Made by a program: the position numbers and the translations under genes. A stretch of DNA of 64,000 nt from Sclerotiophoma versabilis (lineage: Eukaryota > Ascomycota > Dothideomycetes > Pleosporales > Didymellaceae), in the NCBI GenBank assembly GCA_012274445.1, contig JAAROD010000029.1:1054001-1118000 (forward strand), read 5' to 3'. Below the pieces are notes generated by a model. That model did no database searches. It was given only the letters and a program-made list of their open reading frames with translations, and was not told where the DNA came from. Positions 45,631-58,777 of the stretch are shown one piece after another (positions within the stretch are counted from its first letter, which is position 1; each line of letters opens with the position of its first letter).

Positions 45631-47468
45631 ATGAACTGTCCTTCCCGAACCGACGATGACGTCCTCCTTAACCCAACCTGGAACCAGAACCCACCGCGCT
45701 TTGCGGCTGATCTTACGACGTGCCAAGATATGAATGGAATTGCAAACGCTAGGGAGCTAGGTGATGCGGATCGATTACGCAGCGGCGCACAAGGTCTAAG
45801 ACGCTGCGATATGGACGAACATCAAGTCACAGAAAAGGAGAAGCAGTTAATTGCGCCTGGGGAGGGTGTCAAGGGTCCTCAAAATGGTGAGCCGTTTTGC
45901 CGTTCACGATGTAATGAAAACGGACATGCTGACGTTGCCCTAGGACCTTACACCCGAACAATTGCAATCGTGAAAAACGAATACCAAGTCGGCCTCAGCA
46001 CAGCTGGTGGCAGGATGTCGCAGACGCCATTTAAGAGCTGGGGTCTTTGGATCCTGTCTGTGCTTTGCACCTCCATGCTCATGTCTTACATGAGCAGAGA
46101 TCGAGCCTCAAACATCGCAGCTGCCAAGCCTGCATTCCAACAAACGAGCAGTAAGACCGGTCAACTTCTTCTACAGCGCTGTTCGACTCACATACATAGA
46201 TATTCCTGTGACCCACCACTACCCTAAGAGAGATGGCTGTGCCGTTGGCGGCGCGCAGCCGGACTATAACCTACCATTCCACGTTGGTGGTCTCTTTATC
46301 ATTCTTTTCGTCTCCTCAACCGCCTGCGCCTTCCCGATCTTAGTTATTAAGTTTCCTCGTCTGCGCATACCTGCCTCTTTCCTCTTCAGTGCGAAGCATT
46401 TCGGAACTGGCGTCTTGATCGCAACAGCATTTGTGCATCTTCTACCGACTGCGTTCTTGTCACTTAGCGACCCATGTCTATCTAGCTTTTGGACCGAAGA
46501 CTACCAAGCAGCGCCTGGTGCGATAATGTTGGCTAGCATCTTCTTCGTGACAATAATTGAGATGGTCTTCTCTCCAGGCCGACATTGCTGTGGCGGCAAC
46601 GAGGGAGTCAAGGGCGTCGCGCGTGACGAAGTGCAAGAGAAGGAGAACGAAGTGCGCACGGCACCAGAACTTCAAGCCCAGATGAGAAGAACCTATTCCG
46701 AAGGCAGCATGCAGGACCAAGTTCGCACGATGGGTAATCTGAGAGGCAGGGTTACCAGCATCAGCCGTACTCTTTCTCAGTACCGTGCGGGGAATCAAAG
46801 GCTCGACGCCATTGAGTCTGCCAGTGAGGAACCTCAGGCTGAAGACTTTAGAAAGAACAAGAACGATAGCGCCATCGAAGACTCCGAAAGAAGTCAGCAA
46901 AGTTTTCAGATGACGTCTGAACAAGCCCACAAGAAAGCCGTGCTACAATGCTTCCTCCTGGAAATGGGTATTCTTTTCCATAGCATCTTCATCGGCATGT
47001 CTCTTGCCGTGGCCATTGGGAACGATTTTGTTGTATTGCTTATCGCCATCATTTTTCACCGTATGTATTCGTGCCAGAAATCTACCCGACAAATAGCTGA
47101 CCAGTGTAGAAACATTCGAAGGTCTCGCCCTTGGCGTCCGCATCGCCGCCATCTCCTGGCCAGCTCGCTCTCCTCAACCGTGGCTCATGGCTGTTGCATA
47201 TGGTTGCACAACACCTCTTGGCCAGGCCATTGGCATCGCAACGCACACTCTCTACACCCCCGATTCTGAGATTGGACTCCTTGTTGTTGGCATCATGAAC
47301 GCTATTTCTGCAGGCTTCCTTGTTTTCGCTTCGCTCGTAGAACTTATGTCGGAGGATTTCTTGAGCGACGAAAGCTGGCAAGTGCTGAGGGGTAAGAAGA
47401 GGGTTGTGGCGTGCCTTTTGGTTTTCTTCGGAGCTTTCTTAATGAGCCTCGTTGGAGCTTGGGCGTAG
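45631..47468 (+). CDS. ZIP-family zinc transporter with a long N-terminal extension
   Basis: Four exons (45631-45886, 45944-46150, 46200-47060, 47110-47468) give 560 residues. Residues 1-120 are hydrophilic. A first hydrophobic helix (WGLWILSVLCTSMLMSYM) precedes the usual ZIP core: LFIILFVSSTACAFPILV, HFGTGVLIATAFVHLLPTA, a long variable loop with Arg/Ser/Glu-rich sequence, EMGILFHSIFIGMSLAVAIG, and HQTFEGLALGVRIAA, completed across the third intron. These give the conserved His/Glu metal ligands of helices IV and V. Fungal members (Zrt1/Zrt2, ZrfA-C) import zinc across the plasma membrane and are usually induced under zinc shortage. The extended N-terminus with an extra helix resembles the Zrt2/ZrfC branch, though this is inference. 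The first intron is stop-free and in frame. Confidence 0.93.
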
Positions 47469-50251
47469 ATGAAAGGAGCTGGAGGGCAAGGTGGAAAAGA
47501 AGAGGAGACTATATGATTCAAGACAGTAAGCGGTTTTAAGAAATGCAGGAATGAGCTAAAAGCGTTGTGGACTGTTAGATACGTGACAATGAAAGAAAGA
47601 TTTTGAGGTGTCGAACGTGTACATCGCGTTAGTGCATCTATGTATAATAATTCTTCTTACTCTGTAAACAACGCTAGCCCTCTGCAATTCACATAAGAGA
47701 ACTTGACGTGTTTCGGCGGACGGCACAACCCAAACGCGAACCCGAGATCGTAGATCTTCATGGCACATCCTTCGATCTTCTCTTGGCTTTTCCGGATAAG
47801 GCAAATGGGCTCATTGAGTAGAATTGTCATGTCGTTCTTTTTGCCTATTAGAGCTTGAAGGGGCCTGGGTGTGCCACAAATCCTTCTGCGTAGCGATTGC
47901 GAGTGCGAGGGGGGAACATCCTCTTCTAAACAAAAGAAACAACAAGCGCAATCTCCTGGGATGCACTGGGGAGCTGCAGTACCTTGGGGGTGCGCCTTGA
48001 TGATGGCCAATCCTTGAGTAATGATGACATCACGCCTAATCCTCCGACGCAAGTGCGTTCACAGGGACGAGAACGCTCTCACAGATCTCGGGACAAGGAT
48101 CCCTTAATAACTATACGCAGCATATCTAACTTCCGCGGACGCACCTTCCTTCGACCAGGAGTCTGGGTCTCCCGGCCAAACACCACTCACATCTGGCAGG
48201 GCAGTTATGCTAGTCCAACGGCGTTCGATACCTGGGCGCCCCTGTTGCGGACGAGAAGTGATGGCGCACTGCTGCGCGATTCAAGAATCTGCGGGGCTGT
48301 CCTTGTGTTGGCGCTTGCGCTGCATGTTGGCGAGGGGATGGGTCTGGACTGCTATTAACTTGGTATTGTACAACGAGTCGTCGTCTGTATTTTTTAACAA
48401 AGAAGAGAGTGGGATGCAGGAGTAAACAGTAAAAATGGTGTCTAAAGGGGCAACCTGGCTTTCGTTGGACATCTTCGAAGAAGTTTTGGAAGCAGAAGAG
48501 AGGCCATGTTAAATTGAGCAATGAGTACTAGAAAACGACCACGTTACACCTACTTACGGATCGAACGACTTGATTACAACGTGTTGCAAAGTACATTTCT
48601 GAGGCTAGAGTACCCTAGCCTTTACATCCTGATGCTAGCTAGCATTTGTAATCGTGCCGCAAATGAACTGCTCCGAAGATACCTGCGCGACTGCTCACAT
48701 AACAGCCAGTAGTTTCCGCCTCGCTGTTCAATAAGATCGACATCACCAACTGTCACTGCTGCATTACCTGCATGTAGTTACAGAATGACCAGATTTTGCA
48801 TTGACCACTCTGTTCCTTCGAGATCAGCGCTTCCTGAAAAAGTGCACTTCGGGTGGCATCTCTATCTTCAACCATGTTTGCTTTTGTCGACTTGATTCCT
48901 ACGGCAACATGCAACCGCTCTAAGAGCTGTCAGCAATGGATCACAGTGCGGGAACAACAGGCATTGCGGTGTGACGCGACGCAGAATAAGTTCGCTCACC
49001 TTTGTCTTGCTTAGCGGCACTATGCAATGTAGGCATGTTGCGCTTCTGCATTCGCCAGAGTGAAAAATGAAGAAGAGCTATTATTGGCCGATCTGGTACA
49101 TCAAGGACCTAATGCTATATGTACAGTAGTGTGCAGCGGGGATATGTCGGAATGTTTTGACAATACCCCCGGAACGGGTGTAGCCTCCTACCGATGTAAG
49201 ATGGTGCCGCAACAGCGGCATTTGTGGGTGGCCACCCGGTCTGTGAGGGGCAAGCGCATGCTCTTTCTGTGCTCGAGTGCATTCTACTTTGACAGTCTGG
49301 TCATCTCTGAGACCGATGCTACAGATGGTGTGACAATCGATGACTGTCTATTAACACTAACACTAACACTGCTGAAGCTGTTCGTCGCGAAGTTTTGAGT
49401 TTGAAGGGCACAGCAGCGTTGATCAAAAGCCCTTTAATAAAGGTTGTTCTGTGGTACAATACTGTAAAACTAACCAAACATTGCCTGAGCATGCAGTGTC
49501 CGTGCTGTGCCCCTAAGCTGCAGACCGCTCAACATTCTCTGCCCTCAATGTCCGCCTCAAACCTTTCAGATTTATCGGGCCGATGTTGTAGAGTGGGTCA
49601 AGATCGTAAAGCTTTGGCTTCGGGAGCGGCTTCGGGAGCAGCTGCGGGACGCAGTGTAGGAACGTTGGGCACGTCATGAGTCGGACCGGCCGGTCCAACG
49701 CTGGCCAAGACAGAGTATAAGTGAGTTTTCTGAAACCTAAGGAAAGCCCCAGAGAACAGTGGGGTAAATTACGATGTATAATAGTGGATGGTTGAGTATC
49801 TATGACTGAGGGGTATCGCTGATAGCCAACAGAGTCCAAGCTAATAGAGTATCGAGATATCGAGACAGGAAATGACGTCCATATCGAATGCGAGGCCATG
49901 TTCGCGGATCCTACTTCACCGTCTGTTTAGAGTTGTTCAGTCTCTAGGCTCAGAATAGTTCAAGCAACTAGGATACGTGCTGGGAGGCCTGGCGGTCTCT
50001 CTGAAGCCGACTCACCCGGGGACCTTGAGTATAGCTTCGGGGGCGGAAGCAACTGTGCGTACATCTGCTAAGAAGAGCCGCAACCGTGGAAGTCGAGGGA
50101 TGTCGTTATGGTGATTTAATGGATGTGCCATGTAAAAAAGAACTCGTTGCACATAGGTACCACAGTGCACACCCATGGCCTTGCAGGAACAGATGACTTG
50201 TGGAGGGCGTAAACTGACGAGCCATGCTAGCATCGTCGCTGTTGTGTTGCA
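47469..50251. other. gene-poor interval of about 2.8 kb
   Basis: No gene supported. The frames at 47657-48052 (minus), 47984-48358 (plus) and 49060-49398 (plus) lack motifs. A short CACTAA repeat lies near 49351-49370. Confidence 0.45.
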
Positions 50252-50779
50252 TCAGAGCATTGATCCTTCGAATTCGACCTTTATTCTCCCACCCAAGGCA
50301 TCATCTTCGACAGAATCTTCTTGGTGCATACGAGGGTACTCGGTAAGTCGACCTTCCAGCATCTGGAATGTTTCTGCATACGCCCTGGATGGTACGGACT
50401 CAGGTTCGACAAACAAGGACGATGCGTCGATGGTGATGGGCCTGATTGTCGATCGACTTTTTGCATCTTCAACGAAGTGGTCATTGCCTTTGACCAAGTG
50501 CATCGAGTCTGTTCGGTGCGGCCCGTCGTTTGCAAATCGTTCAGCTAGAATCTTGCGGAGCACTCGTTCGACTTGCTCGTCACTAGGACCATGGACCTGC
50601 CGCTCTTCTAGATATAATACACGTTGGTGCAGAGCTCGAAAGGCATCTTCAGTCCTCTGCAAGAACTCGAAACTGGCATGATCAGAATGGATCGAACACA
50701 GTGTCTCTTGAACCTACTACCAGCCTGCAATCTTCTCGAAAGACTGATTAATTTTCTGCAATTGGAATGTCCAGGACAT
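50252..50779 (-). CDS. small uncharacterised protein, two exons
   Basis: Exons 50779-50721 and 50672-50252 with a 48-bp intron (gtagta donor) give 159 residues from MSWTFQLQKINQ. The product is helical and charged near the start (DAFRALHQRVLYLEERQ, EQVERVLRKILAERF) and acidic towards the end. No signal peptide, membrane helix or known motif was seen. A truncated copy of a larger fungal family, such as a signalling or NLR-like N-terminal region, is possible. Composition and the clean splice in frame support it as real. Confidence 0.65.
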
Positions 50780-53700
50780 TTTGAAACTGCGTACCAAGTG
50801 AAGCTGCAAAAGAGGAGAAGGAAGCTGTCAGTAATTTAGGTTGCTACCGAGATTCTGAAGTTGATAGTTGGGACAGAGATGAAGTTGAAGGTGAAGATGA
50901 GCGCTGAAACAAGGAAGCCCGAGCTGAGATGGATGTATATATCCGGAAGCGGACCGTCATCCTCGTGCGGTACTTTGGTGGCACCAGCTTTCAGGTCTCC
51001 ATTTGTGCAGCTGGGTGGACTGAGCGTCCGAGGGTACGCTCACAGGCGGTAAGGTCCGAGTTACTGGGAAGATGGCCAGATCAAAATTGCCATCTAAAGG
51101 CACCAATCAGCGTGGTACAGGGACTCAGCAATGGGTCTGACAAGGAGCAGCACGTAAGAATGCGTCCGATTCCGCCAGGCCTGTTTGTGGCAAAGCGAAA
51201 ATCCTCGTAGCTGCCAAATAATGTCTATATACTGAAGATCACGATGCGCTCGGCGAGGATGAGGGGCGATGTGCATGCAGACACAAGGAGAGCGTAGGAA
51301 GTCGGACTATTCCAGTCTGCACAGTTTAGCGTTAGCATAAGTCAGGAGCGATAGCGGGCCTCCTGATTACCCTGCTATTGATATGCTGTATGACAGCGCC
51401 TTGAACGTCAGCCGCGGAAATCTTGGGCTCTTCCAGGTATGGTGACGAGCAGCGAATCCAGAGGCCCACGGCGAACGAGCACAGATTAGGACGGATTGGC
51501 TTCCGCATCCCCTGGCGACGTTAGCTGCATGCAACGCATGGGGAAGCAAGAGAGACAAACCGATTCCGATGCGTCTGCGAATATGTGGGGCACATTTCTT
51601 GGCAAAATTTAGTGGACAACAGCAAGTTGCCCTATAGGGTTCATCTCCATCCCTATTGAAACCTTTCGTCGTTGCCTTCACAGCTGCTTTCACAGCTGCT
51701 GTCACCGTCTTTGTTGCTTTGCACGAAAGCTGCATTTTGCTGTGCGCAAATGAGTGGCTATCAAGCCAAGCCTTTCCTGGTTTGGCACCGGCCGCACCGC
51801 CACAAGCCTGATCGGTGGACTGACACGTCAGGATTTTGGTCGTAGAACACCTGTTCGGGCCTTACATGCAAATGCATACCATCCACCAGTTACATTTCAG
51901 ACAAAAAACCAACAAACGGTGGCATTTCCGACTGCCGAACCGGCACACCACACCTGACAGAGCAAATCAGAAAGATGTTCAAAGCAACCTTTCCAAGCTT
52001 CCAGCCTCGCTTCCTGTCGCGCTAATTGGATTCACCGCCTGTATTAAGGAGCACTTCGACACTTTTGGCGAACGTGCGGGATAGTACCCTGCATACCCGC
52101 CAGACCATCCTGCCACGACATCGTACGCTTATACTGATCCTCGTCGCTTCGGATCTTGTGGCGCCTGGATTGCAGTATCGCCTTTGTGTTACGCCACGTG
52201 TCGATGAGCAAACACGAACTTTCTTGTGATGGTCTACCATACGATTGAACGGTCCTTGCGGCCCGATCAGCCGTGCACTTTGACTTTTCTATCAAAGTGG
52301 GGAGGGGGCTAATCTGGCGAGGGTTTTCTCTGCTTTTGTCCCAAGATATGGTTCAGCCGTCAAGTGGTCTGACCCTAGAACGGTCTTGCTTTTCCATGTC
52401 TTCGTCCTTATCGCTCGAAAAAGTGGAACCAGCCGGCATATCTTGTTTCACGCGTACGACTGTCCTTACGACTTCCTTACGGGCACTACAGTGGGTAAAC
52501 ATTGAATCCTTCCAAGCTGACAGGTCAGACTAATGAGCCCGCTAAGTTGATCTTGAAGCTGGGATGATGCATACCCCAGCTCCTGGCATGCCGACCACCT
52601 GCATCTGGCAGCTACGAGGTACCTTCCGCCAAGTGCAGATTCTCTTGCACGCAGCTTAAAGCTAGTTCCAGGATAAGGCCCCGGACTCTGACTCAATCAA
52701 AATGGCACCGCTTTGTATTGGTCACAAAGCCGTGGTACCAGACCGAATGTTTAAAAACTCGCGATTGACGGCTCAAGTCGCCTTCACTTTGGAAGTACAG
52801 GTTCTCTCGGCTAATCTCCACCTGGAAAGGCACACTGTGCCATCACGTTTATTGTGTTCGAACTTGCACCTAGGACAGCATCATTTGTATTTAAGCTGTG
52901 CTACCGGGGCCTGCTGGCAGCTTTGACAATTTTCATGTTGAACAAGACTTGTCACTACAGTATCACAAGAACGACAAAGCAAAGTCCAGAGTGATTGGCC
53001 AGCAAAAAGCAGTGGCTACGCTCCTGGAAGATTTCATCTCGGCTTAACAGATGTTACGTTGGATGTCTGCGGAGCAACTCCGTCCATACAAGCAGTTATG
53101 AGCTCGCTGCAAGGGCATGCATTTACAGTATTTCGCAAGGCAAGCAGTCCAATTGGATACCGACCCACGTTCTCCAGCTTTTTCCGCGAGTAAGGCTAGT
53201 GCGTGGAGCTTATGCGCCTTCGGTTTCCTTCGAATATACCCCTGCGCAGTTCCTTTCGCCATGCCATATCAATCGCCGATTCGTAGTGGCAAGTCGGAAA
53301 GCAGATGGCAGACAAGTTGCAGCCAATGGAGTTGTCTGCACCTTACGCATACTGCGGATTTTATTGTCCACTACCCCTGCTTCTGACAAACTTCGGGTAA
53401 CACGTTCACTGCCGTGCGAGGCAAACGGAATTGTGGCTAGCGCCAATGCGCAGTCGACCATTCCGCGACAGCATCCGAACACTCTTTGGTATAGATTGAA
53501 TGGTATCACAATTGTCGGTGGGACATTCAACTATCATTGCCACCTGGAACAGCAACGGAATGCCCACATGCTGGACCTAAGCTAACATCAGGATCACGTA
53601 CAATTCTCGACTCTGCAATGTGTGCGGACACTGATGCTGTCGGTCGAGACAAGCGTCGAGAGCCTGCTGCCGGCCAAGGTTTGAAGCAAGTTCATTATGA

Positions 53701-54121
53701 TCTACAGAATAATATCTGCAACGGTATGAACATGGGTGGAGCCTGCACATAAGGCGTTGCAAATAGCGGTGAGGTGCTACAAGGCAGGAGGTTAACATGA
53801 GACTGTCAAACGACGGTCTTGCCTGATTCTCTAATGCAGCTTGCTCACCGATCAAGAGAGTCAGCCGTGCTGCTCGCTGAGTTGGCCAACCACTGGTACA
53901 TGATATGCCGAGGCTCACTATTGGGCACGGAGAATCTGGCTTGTCAATCTTGTTCGCGAACCAAGGTATGAACTTGCAAGAATTGTGTGAGATTATTTAC
54001 AGGCAACCAGGTAACTGGTGAAAATATGTACAGAAGAGAAGCAGATGACTAAGGCAAGTCCCACACAAGATGTCAAATGGATCTAACAACTAGGCCAATG
54101 ACACCACATGAGTCGCAAGAC
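50780..54121. other. gene-poor interval of about 3.3 kb
   Basis: No gene supported with confidence. A minus-strand frame from an ATG at 51735 encodes a Lys/Ala-rich then Cys-containing peptide that could be spliced to about 65 residues, but the splice choice is ambiguous. Frames at 52995-53585 (plus) and 53577-53918 (minus) contradict each other. Confidence 0.45.
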
Positions 54122-55808
54122 TTACTTGAACAACTCTATCGCATCGAGGATCATGTTCGGTGCCAGAAAACCGGCACCAGTGCTGCCACTAACGCAAGTT
54201 ATAGTAATAGTGTTTGTGCCACTAGTTAGAGTACCAGACGGGATATTGAAGTTGTACACCTCGCCAAAGCCACGGTAGGCACCACGTGTGAGCCCTCTAG
54301 AGTCGATCTTTGTCGGCGCAGCAGGAGTGGTAGCAGTCCAAGAGTTCACGACAACACCAGGCCGGCAGCTGGCGAACGCGAGTGTAGTTCCGATACGAAG
54401 AGTCGAGCCGGTAGCACCGGTGAACTTTATGGTGAGCTGGTTTGTCCCCTTAACGAGTGCCATTGGTACGCTGCCAATACTGGAGGAGCCGACAGTGTAA
54501 GTCTGAGGTCCCCAAGACTGCATGCGGGAGTCTGAAGGGTGCATGCGCAGCTGGTTGGCCGCATTCCTGAAGCCCTGTGGTGTACCGTCCCACTCGCCAA
54601 TGCGCCAGACCGATGTCTTGGTCTCGGTGCTGGCAGCGATATTGGCGGTGGTGGTTGAGCCGGCCTTGACGGTAACGCTGGTTGCCTTGACCTTAAACTC
54701 ACCCTGGTACAGGACCTGAGTGTATGTTCCGGGCTTCATGGAAGGCGAGGTGAACTTGCCGGCACTATCGGCGTAGACCCAGTATTGTGCGACATCGTTG
54801 TACCAGTGCAAGACCTTCTGAAAGCTAGAACCAATGCCGGTCGCGGTACCCGAAACCTTCCCACGGCCGGAGTCGGCAACGTATCCGGTGACGGAAAGGT
54901 CCTTGAAGAAAGAGGTGTCGAGCGATGAGCCACCTGATGGAATACCACTGCGAGTAAAGGTCATTGCATATGGGCCATGAAGACCCATGCGGAAATTCTC
55001 GGTCTGGACATGACCGGAGTTCATGTAGAAGTACAGGTTGGTCGAATCACCGGCATTGTTCGAGTTGATATCGCGGAAGAAGGGACCGCCAGAGGAAGCC
55101 TCGTACGACTGGGAGTTGAGCAGCATGCAGACGTGGACGTCATCTCCACGGTAAACACATTGCTGGACCACATTAGCATTGACTTTCAGGTCTCGGGTCC
55201 GTACACACGTACCCTGGAGTCATCAATGAAGCGCTCGCTGGAGTAGAACTTCGATCGCGTCTGGCCGTTGACGACAAACACATCCGAACCCTCAACAGTT
55301 GAGCTCGAGCCAGCTGTTGTTGACACAACACCAAAGGGATACTCGGAAGGCAGTGTCTTCGAGTTCAGACGAGCGATGAAGCGTAGCTCACCAATGGATG
55401 GTTCAGCAGTGGTGTAGGTGGCCATGTAGATGGTCGCGTCGCCAGACTTCACGACATAGTAGTGGGTCAATGTAGAGGTCGTACAGGTGATCTTAGCAAC
55501 AGAGCCTTGGAAGATCGGTCAGTAGCGGTTGGCAGAAACGGTTGCGAAGACTTACCAATAATCGCAGACGAGACTTGGGCTGATCCAAGGCCAGAAGAGA
55601 TGTGCGATCCCTTCGAAGGATACTGGAATTCCTCACCGCGGTACTTGATCGACGTGATATCGCAATTCGCGCCATTGACAGTAAAGACCAGAGCGTTACT
55701 CGAGCCAGCATCAACAACAAAGTCGCTACCAGACTTGGTGACACCAAAAGCGGCCAGAGCAGACGAAGAAAGAGTGGCCGCAGCCAGAAAGGCGGATTTG
55801 AGCAACAT
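54122..55808 (-). CDS. secreted rhamnogalacturonate lyase, polysaccharide lyase family 4
   Basis: Three exons (55808-55556, 55505-55213, 55162-54122) give 528 residues, almost the length of Aspergillus rhamnogalacturonan lyase (about 527). ATG at 55808 opens a signal peptide (MLLKSAFLAAATLSSSALA). The catalytic domain follows, with FGVTKSGSDFVVD, GEEFQYPSKGSHISSGLG and RFIARLN, then SSGGPFFRDI and YMNSGHVQTENFRMGLHGPYA, which carry conserved His/Lys/Tyr of the family. A fibronectin-III-like middle domain and a carbohydrate-binding C-terminal domain (WRIGEWDGTPQGF, DSRGLTRGAYRGFGEVYNF) complete the PL4 order. It cleaves the rhamnose-galacturonate backbone of pectin hairy regions by beta-elimination, outside the cell. 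The intron 2 donor restores the frame. Confidence 0.95.
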
Positions 55809-56760
55809 GATGACCGAAACAAGAGAAGAACGAAGCGATGGTACGCAGGCCAATGGTCAGCCACAAGAAGGCCCGTTAAGAGTGAAGATCAGATGGCGGT
55901 GCACGAAAACATCACCGTCCTCTACAGCTCTACATATACTGTTGCACGGACATTCACTGCCGTAGAGTCAGGGAGCCTGTATACGTTGCTGGGCGCCAAT
56001 TCTCCACGCTCCCCTAATCTCCACTACTGGAAAGCCCTTACTAGCCACATTCACCCATGTTACTGTATACTTATATGAGCTTCATCAAGATGGCTTGGCT
56101 GCGCGTAACGATTTCAAGCGTTTGTAGCTCAAAGCTTACCACAATCCATCGATCGTCATTCGTCCGTACCTGGTTCTCCGCTTCCCTCGCTGTATACATG
56201 TCCCGAGGAGCAATATGGCGTCTTAACGACACGGGTGGAGTGTTTGAAACGTTTCCGGCAAAGACACGGCACTGCACGGTAAATAAGCATACAAATGGCC
56301 GGGGTGAAACGCAAGGCTAAGTGGCGGAGAAAAAGAGACCCGGACAAGCACTATAGACGTCTTGGCAGTGCTGTTTCAGGCAGGATCTATGGCAGTTTGC
56401 TTCCGATGTTTGTGGGGCCGATTGCAACATCATATTGTATCTAAAGGGAGTACAGCATTGTTTCAAGTTCAGATAGAATAGCGTCAGAAAACACGAAAGT
56501 GCGATTAATGGGCACAAGGAAAAGGCCAGAAGTATTTGCAAAGAGAGCCCGGAATGATCCCCCAGTGAGCGAAGGGCAGTTGGCCGGGTAGCTGATTTTG
56601 ATATCGATTGAGAGTATGGAAAGACAGTACCTGACAGCCGATCCAAGCGCGATGTCGACTTCTCAATATGCCACTGCCAAGAAGCCATTCAGATGTGGAA
56701 CGGAGAGAAATGTTTTCAACCGAATGTGGACCGATCCAGCGGGAATCCTACCGATTCTGC
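55809..56760. other. interval between the PL4 and aldolase genes
   Basis: Promoter of the lyase gene and 3' flank of the aldolase gene. Frames at 55602-56078 (plus) and 56317-56688 (minus) show no motif. Confidence 0.5.
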
Positions 56761-57801
56761 TCAATCTTCATCACTCGGACAGTCGTTCCTGTAAAGCGGA
56801 CTGATCTCCACTTCTCGGCACCATAGCGCCCACGGTCTCGACACCGTCGCTTGCATGGATGCCCAGGTATCGTGGGATTGCGTCTCGGTCAAGTACCTGA
56901 GATCACCTTCGCCCTTTGCTTTCCCGGACTTTATCTTGCCGCCTGCTTCAATATCGACTTTGCCCTCCAAAGTGTGACTGAAGTAAGCATTGTGGATGGC
57001 CAATGCCATGGTCTGCGCTTTAGCAGCTTCCTTGGTGTATATAGCTTGGTATACGGCCTCTTCGATTCCGTGGGCTAAGGTGGTAAAGCCATGCCCTTGA
57101 AGCAAGACTACGGCGTGACTGCATCATCGAGTCAGCGCGACGCCACAATCATTATAGCGATGGTTATGCATACTCTGGCTCGAGAGACGGTTCAGGCTTG
57201 GCCCCGGGAAGAGCCGACCGGACCTTGGAGTATATGAACCCAGCTGAGGTCGCTGGCTTGAATGATGCTGCGAGCGAAGCGCCGAGGCTCGAGTCGCGGA
57301 CGAGGAAGTCTGAACCGGAGGAGTTCCATACGGGGACGCTTGTTCCTATGAATGCTTGCATCAGCCATGTATCCACAAAGACCGACAGGTGCACCTACCC
57401 AGGAAGCCAGCCATGTGGATGGTGTTCTTCAGAGGAACACCACTGACACAGTATGGCAGCACGTCACTTGCGTGACTATGCACGACGCTGTTGATGTTCG
57501 GGAAGCGCTTGTATATCTCGCTGTGAATATGGCGTTCGATGTAGCCCGGCTTCGCGTTCTTCTCCACAGCCTCGGCCGACTCGATATGGTACTCGACTAG
57601 GTCGTCTGGCGAGCTCACCAGAGCTGGTGGCATGTTGCAAGGCATCCAGAAGGTCGCAGCGTTATCTGGTGAGCGGACCGAAATGTGCCCGTACGCATCG
57701 AAAACATCATGGCGGTGGAGGATGTGGGAGGCGGTGACGAGGCCTTTGAAGAGGTCTTCAAGGCCGACTTTTTCACGTTTAGGGAAGTATCCGGCCGACA
57801 T
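56761..57801 (-). CDS. class II aldolase/adducin-family protein
   Basis: Three exons (57801-57399, 57345-57174, 57118-56761), introns of 53 and 55 bp, 310 residues from MSAGYFPKREKV. Family motifs: AYGHISVRSPD near the start, the zinc ligands in SVVHSHASDVLPY, and the third-ligand region VVLLQGHGFTTLA. The N-terminal Ser/Gly-rich phosphate-binding loop is weak, so the substrate may not be a phosphate ester. Members include L-fuculose-phosphate and L-rhamnulose-phosphate aldolases and many uncharacterised fungal proteins. The frame upstream of 57801 is open to 58206 but is not family-like, so this Met was chosen. It lies next to the pectin lyase gene on the same strand; a shared role in plant-sugar use is only suggestive. 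Confidence 0.9.
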
Positions 57802-58777
57802 TTCGTGGATGGTTGGTCGTGGAGAGCATGATGGGCAGCGTGCTGGAAGCTGTTTGGTGGTGGTTTCTTGCCTGGATGTATGATGACGTGCGCGCGTAGA
57901 GCGCGGGCGGAACAATGGTTGGAGTCTTGGAGATGCCTCGGATCTTCTGCGGCTCCCACACGGCTTACGTTCCAAACCATCTGGTCGCAAAACCACACCC
58001 TTCTCATGCAACTGACGGTTTTGGCATATGATACGACAGCTGTATTCTGAGGCAAAGTAGAGGTATCGGAACGTCCACAACAAACGCACAGGTCTGGAAG
58101 ATTCCAGGCAAAGCATAAGCATCATTGAAATGTACAATGAAAAGTTAGAGCGGCATAAAGTGTTGCTGGTTGTGCTTGACTTCCTTCGCATCGTCACACA
58201 CTCCATTTTTGGACATTTGAGAAAGCTGTGTCTACAGTAGCATCAAGGTATTCACTTGCCCACGCATCTGAATGCGCGAGGAGACATGATTCAAGACAAG
58301 GTAAGCCGGTAGTGCGAAGAAAAGCAGATAAACACAGAATCCGCTTTCATTTCGGTACAAAGCTCAAAACAAGAGGTAAGTGATGGTGAGGAGACCGTCC
58401 ATTGGGCTTGGAGCTTGTCTGTCTTTATAGACGACCTTCAGCGACTCGCTGGGTTGACATCGAATTCGAGACATTCTGGAGGACCAGGTGCAACGCCGTT
58501 GTATCCTAGTCATGCCTCTCTACCACCTGCTTGTGAGCTCAATTAAATTGACGATACTTTGGCTTTGTGGGATGATGATCTGGTGGAGGCTGTAAGTAGA
58601 CGTTGCGAGGTCCAAATCCAACGTGTTTCCTAGTCTCATCTCTGCTGAGCTGATCAGCCTTATGCTACCATCTTGTTTTCTTACATGCAATGTTGCCTGT
58701 TTCTTGTTTTGCAATTCCGCCCAGTCTGGAAAGTCTTCCCCTGTGATCCTGGTCCCGCAACGGTGACGACGATGGCT
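57802..58777. other. intergenic interval
   Basis: Promoter side of the aldolase gene and 3' flank of the small acidic protein gene. No gene or repeat recognised. Confidence 0.5.

Noticed and set aside
52995..53585. 196-codon plus-strand frame
   Set aside because: It shows no motif, has random-like composition, and is contradicted by minus-strand frames.
55186..55212. Apparent frameshift or stop in the rhamnogalacturonate lyase
   Set aside because: A gtacgt donor and an acceptor at 55163 define a 50-bp intron that restores the frame and the family sequence.
57802..58206. In-frame upstream extension of the aldolase
   Set aside because: The 135 extra residues do not resemble the family and look like 5' leader; the Met at 57801 fits the family start.
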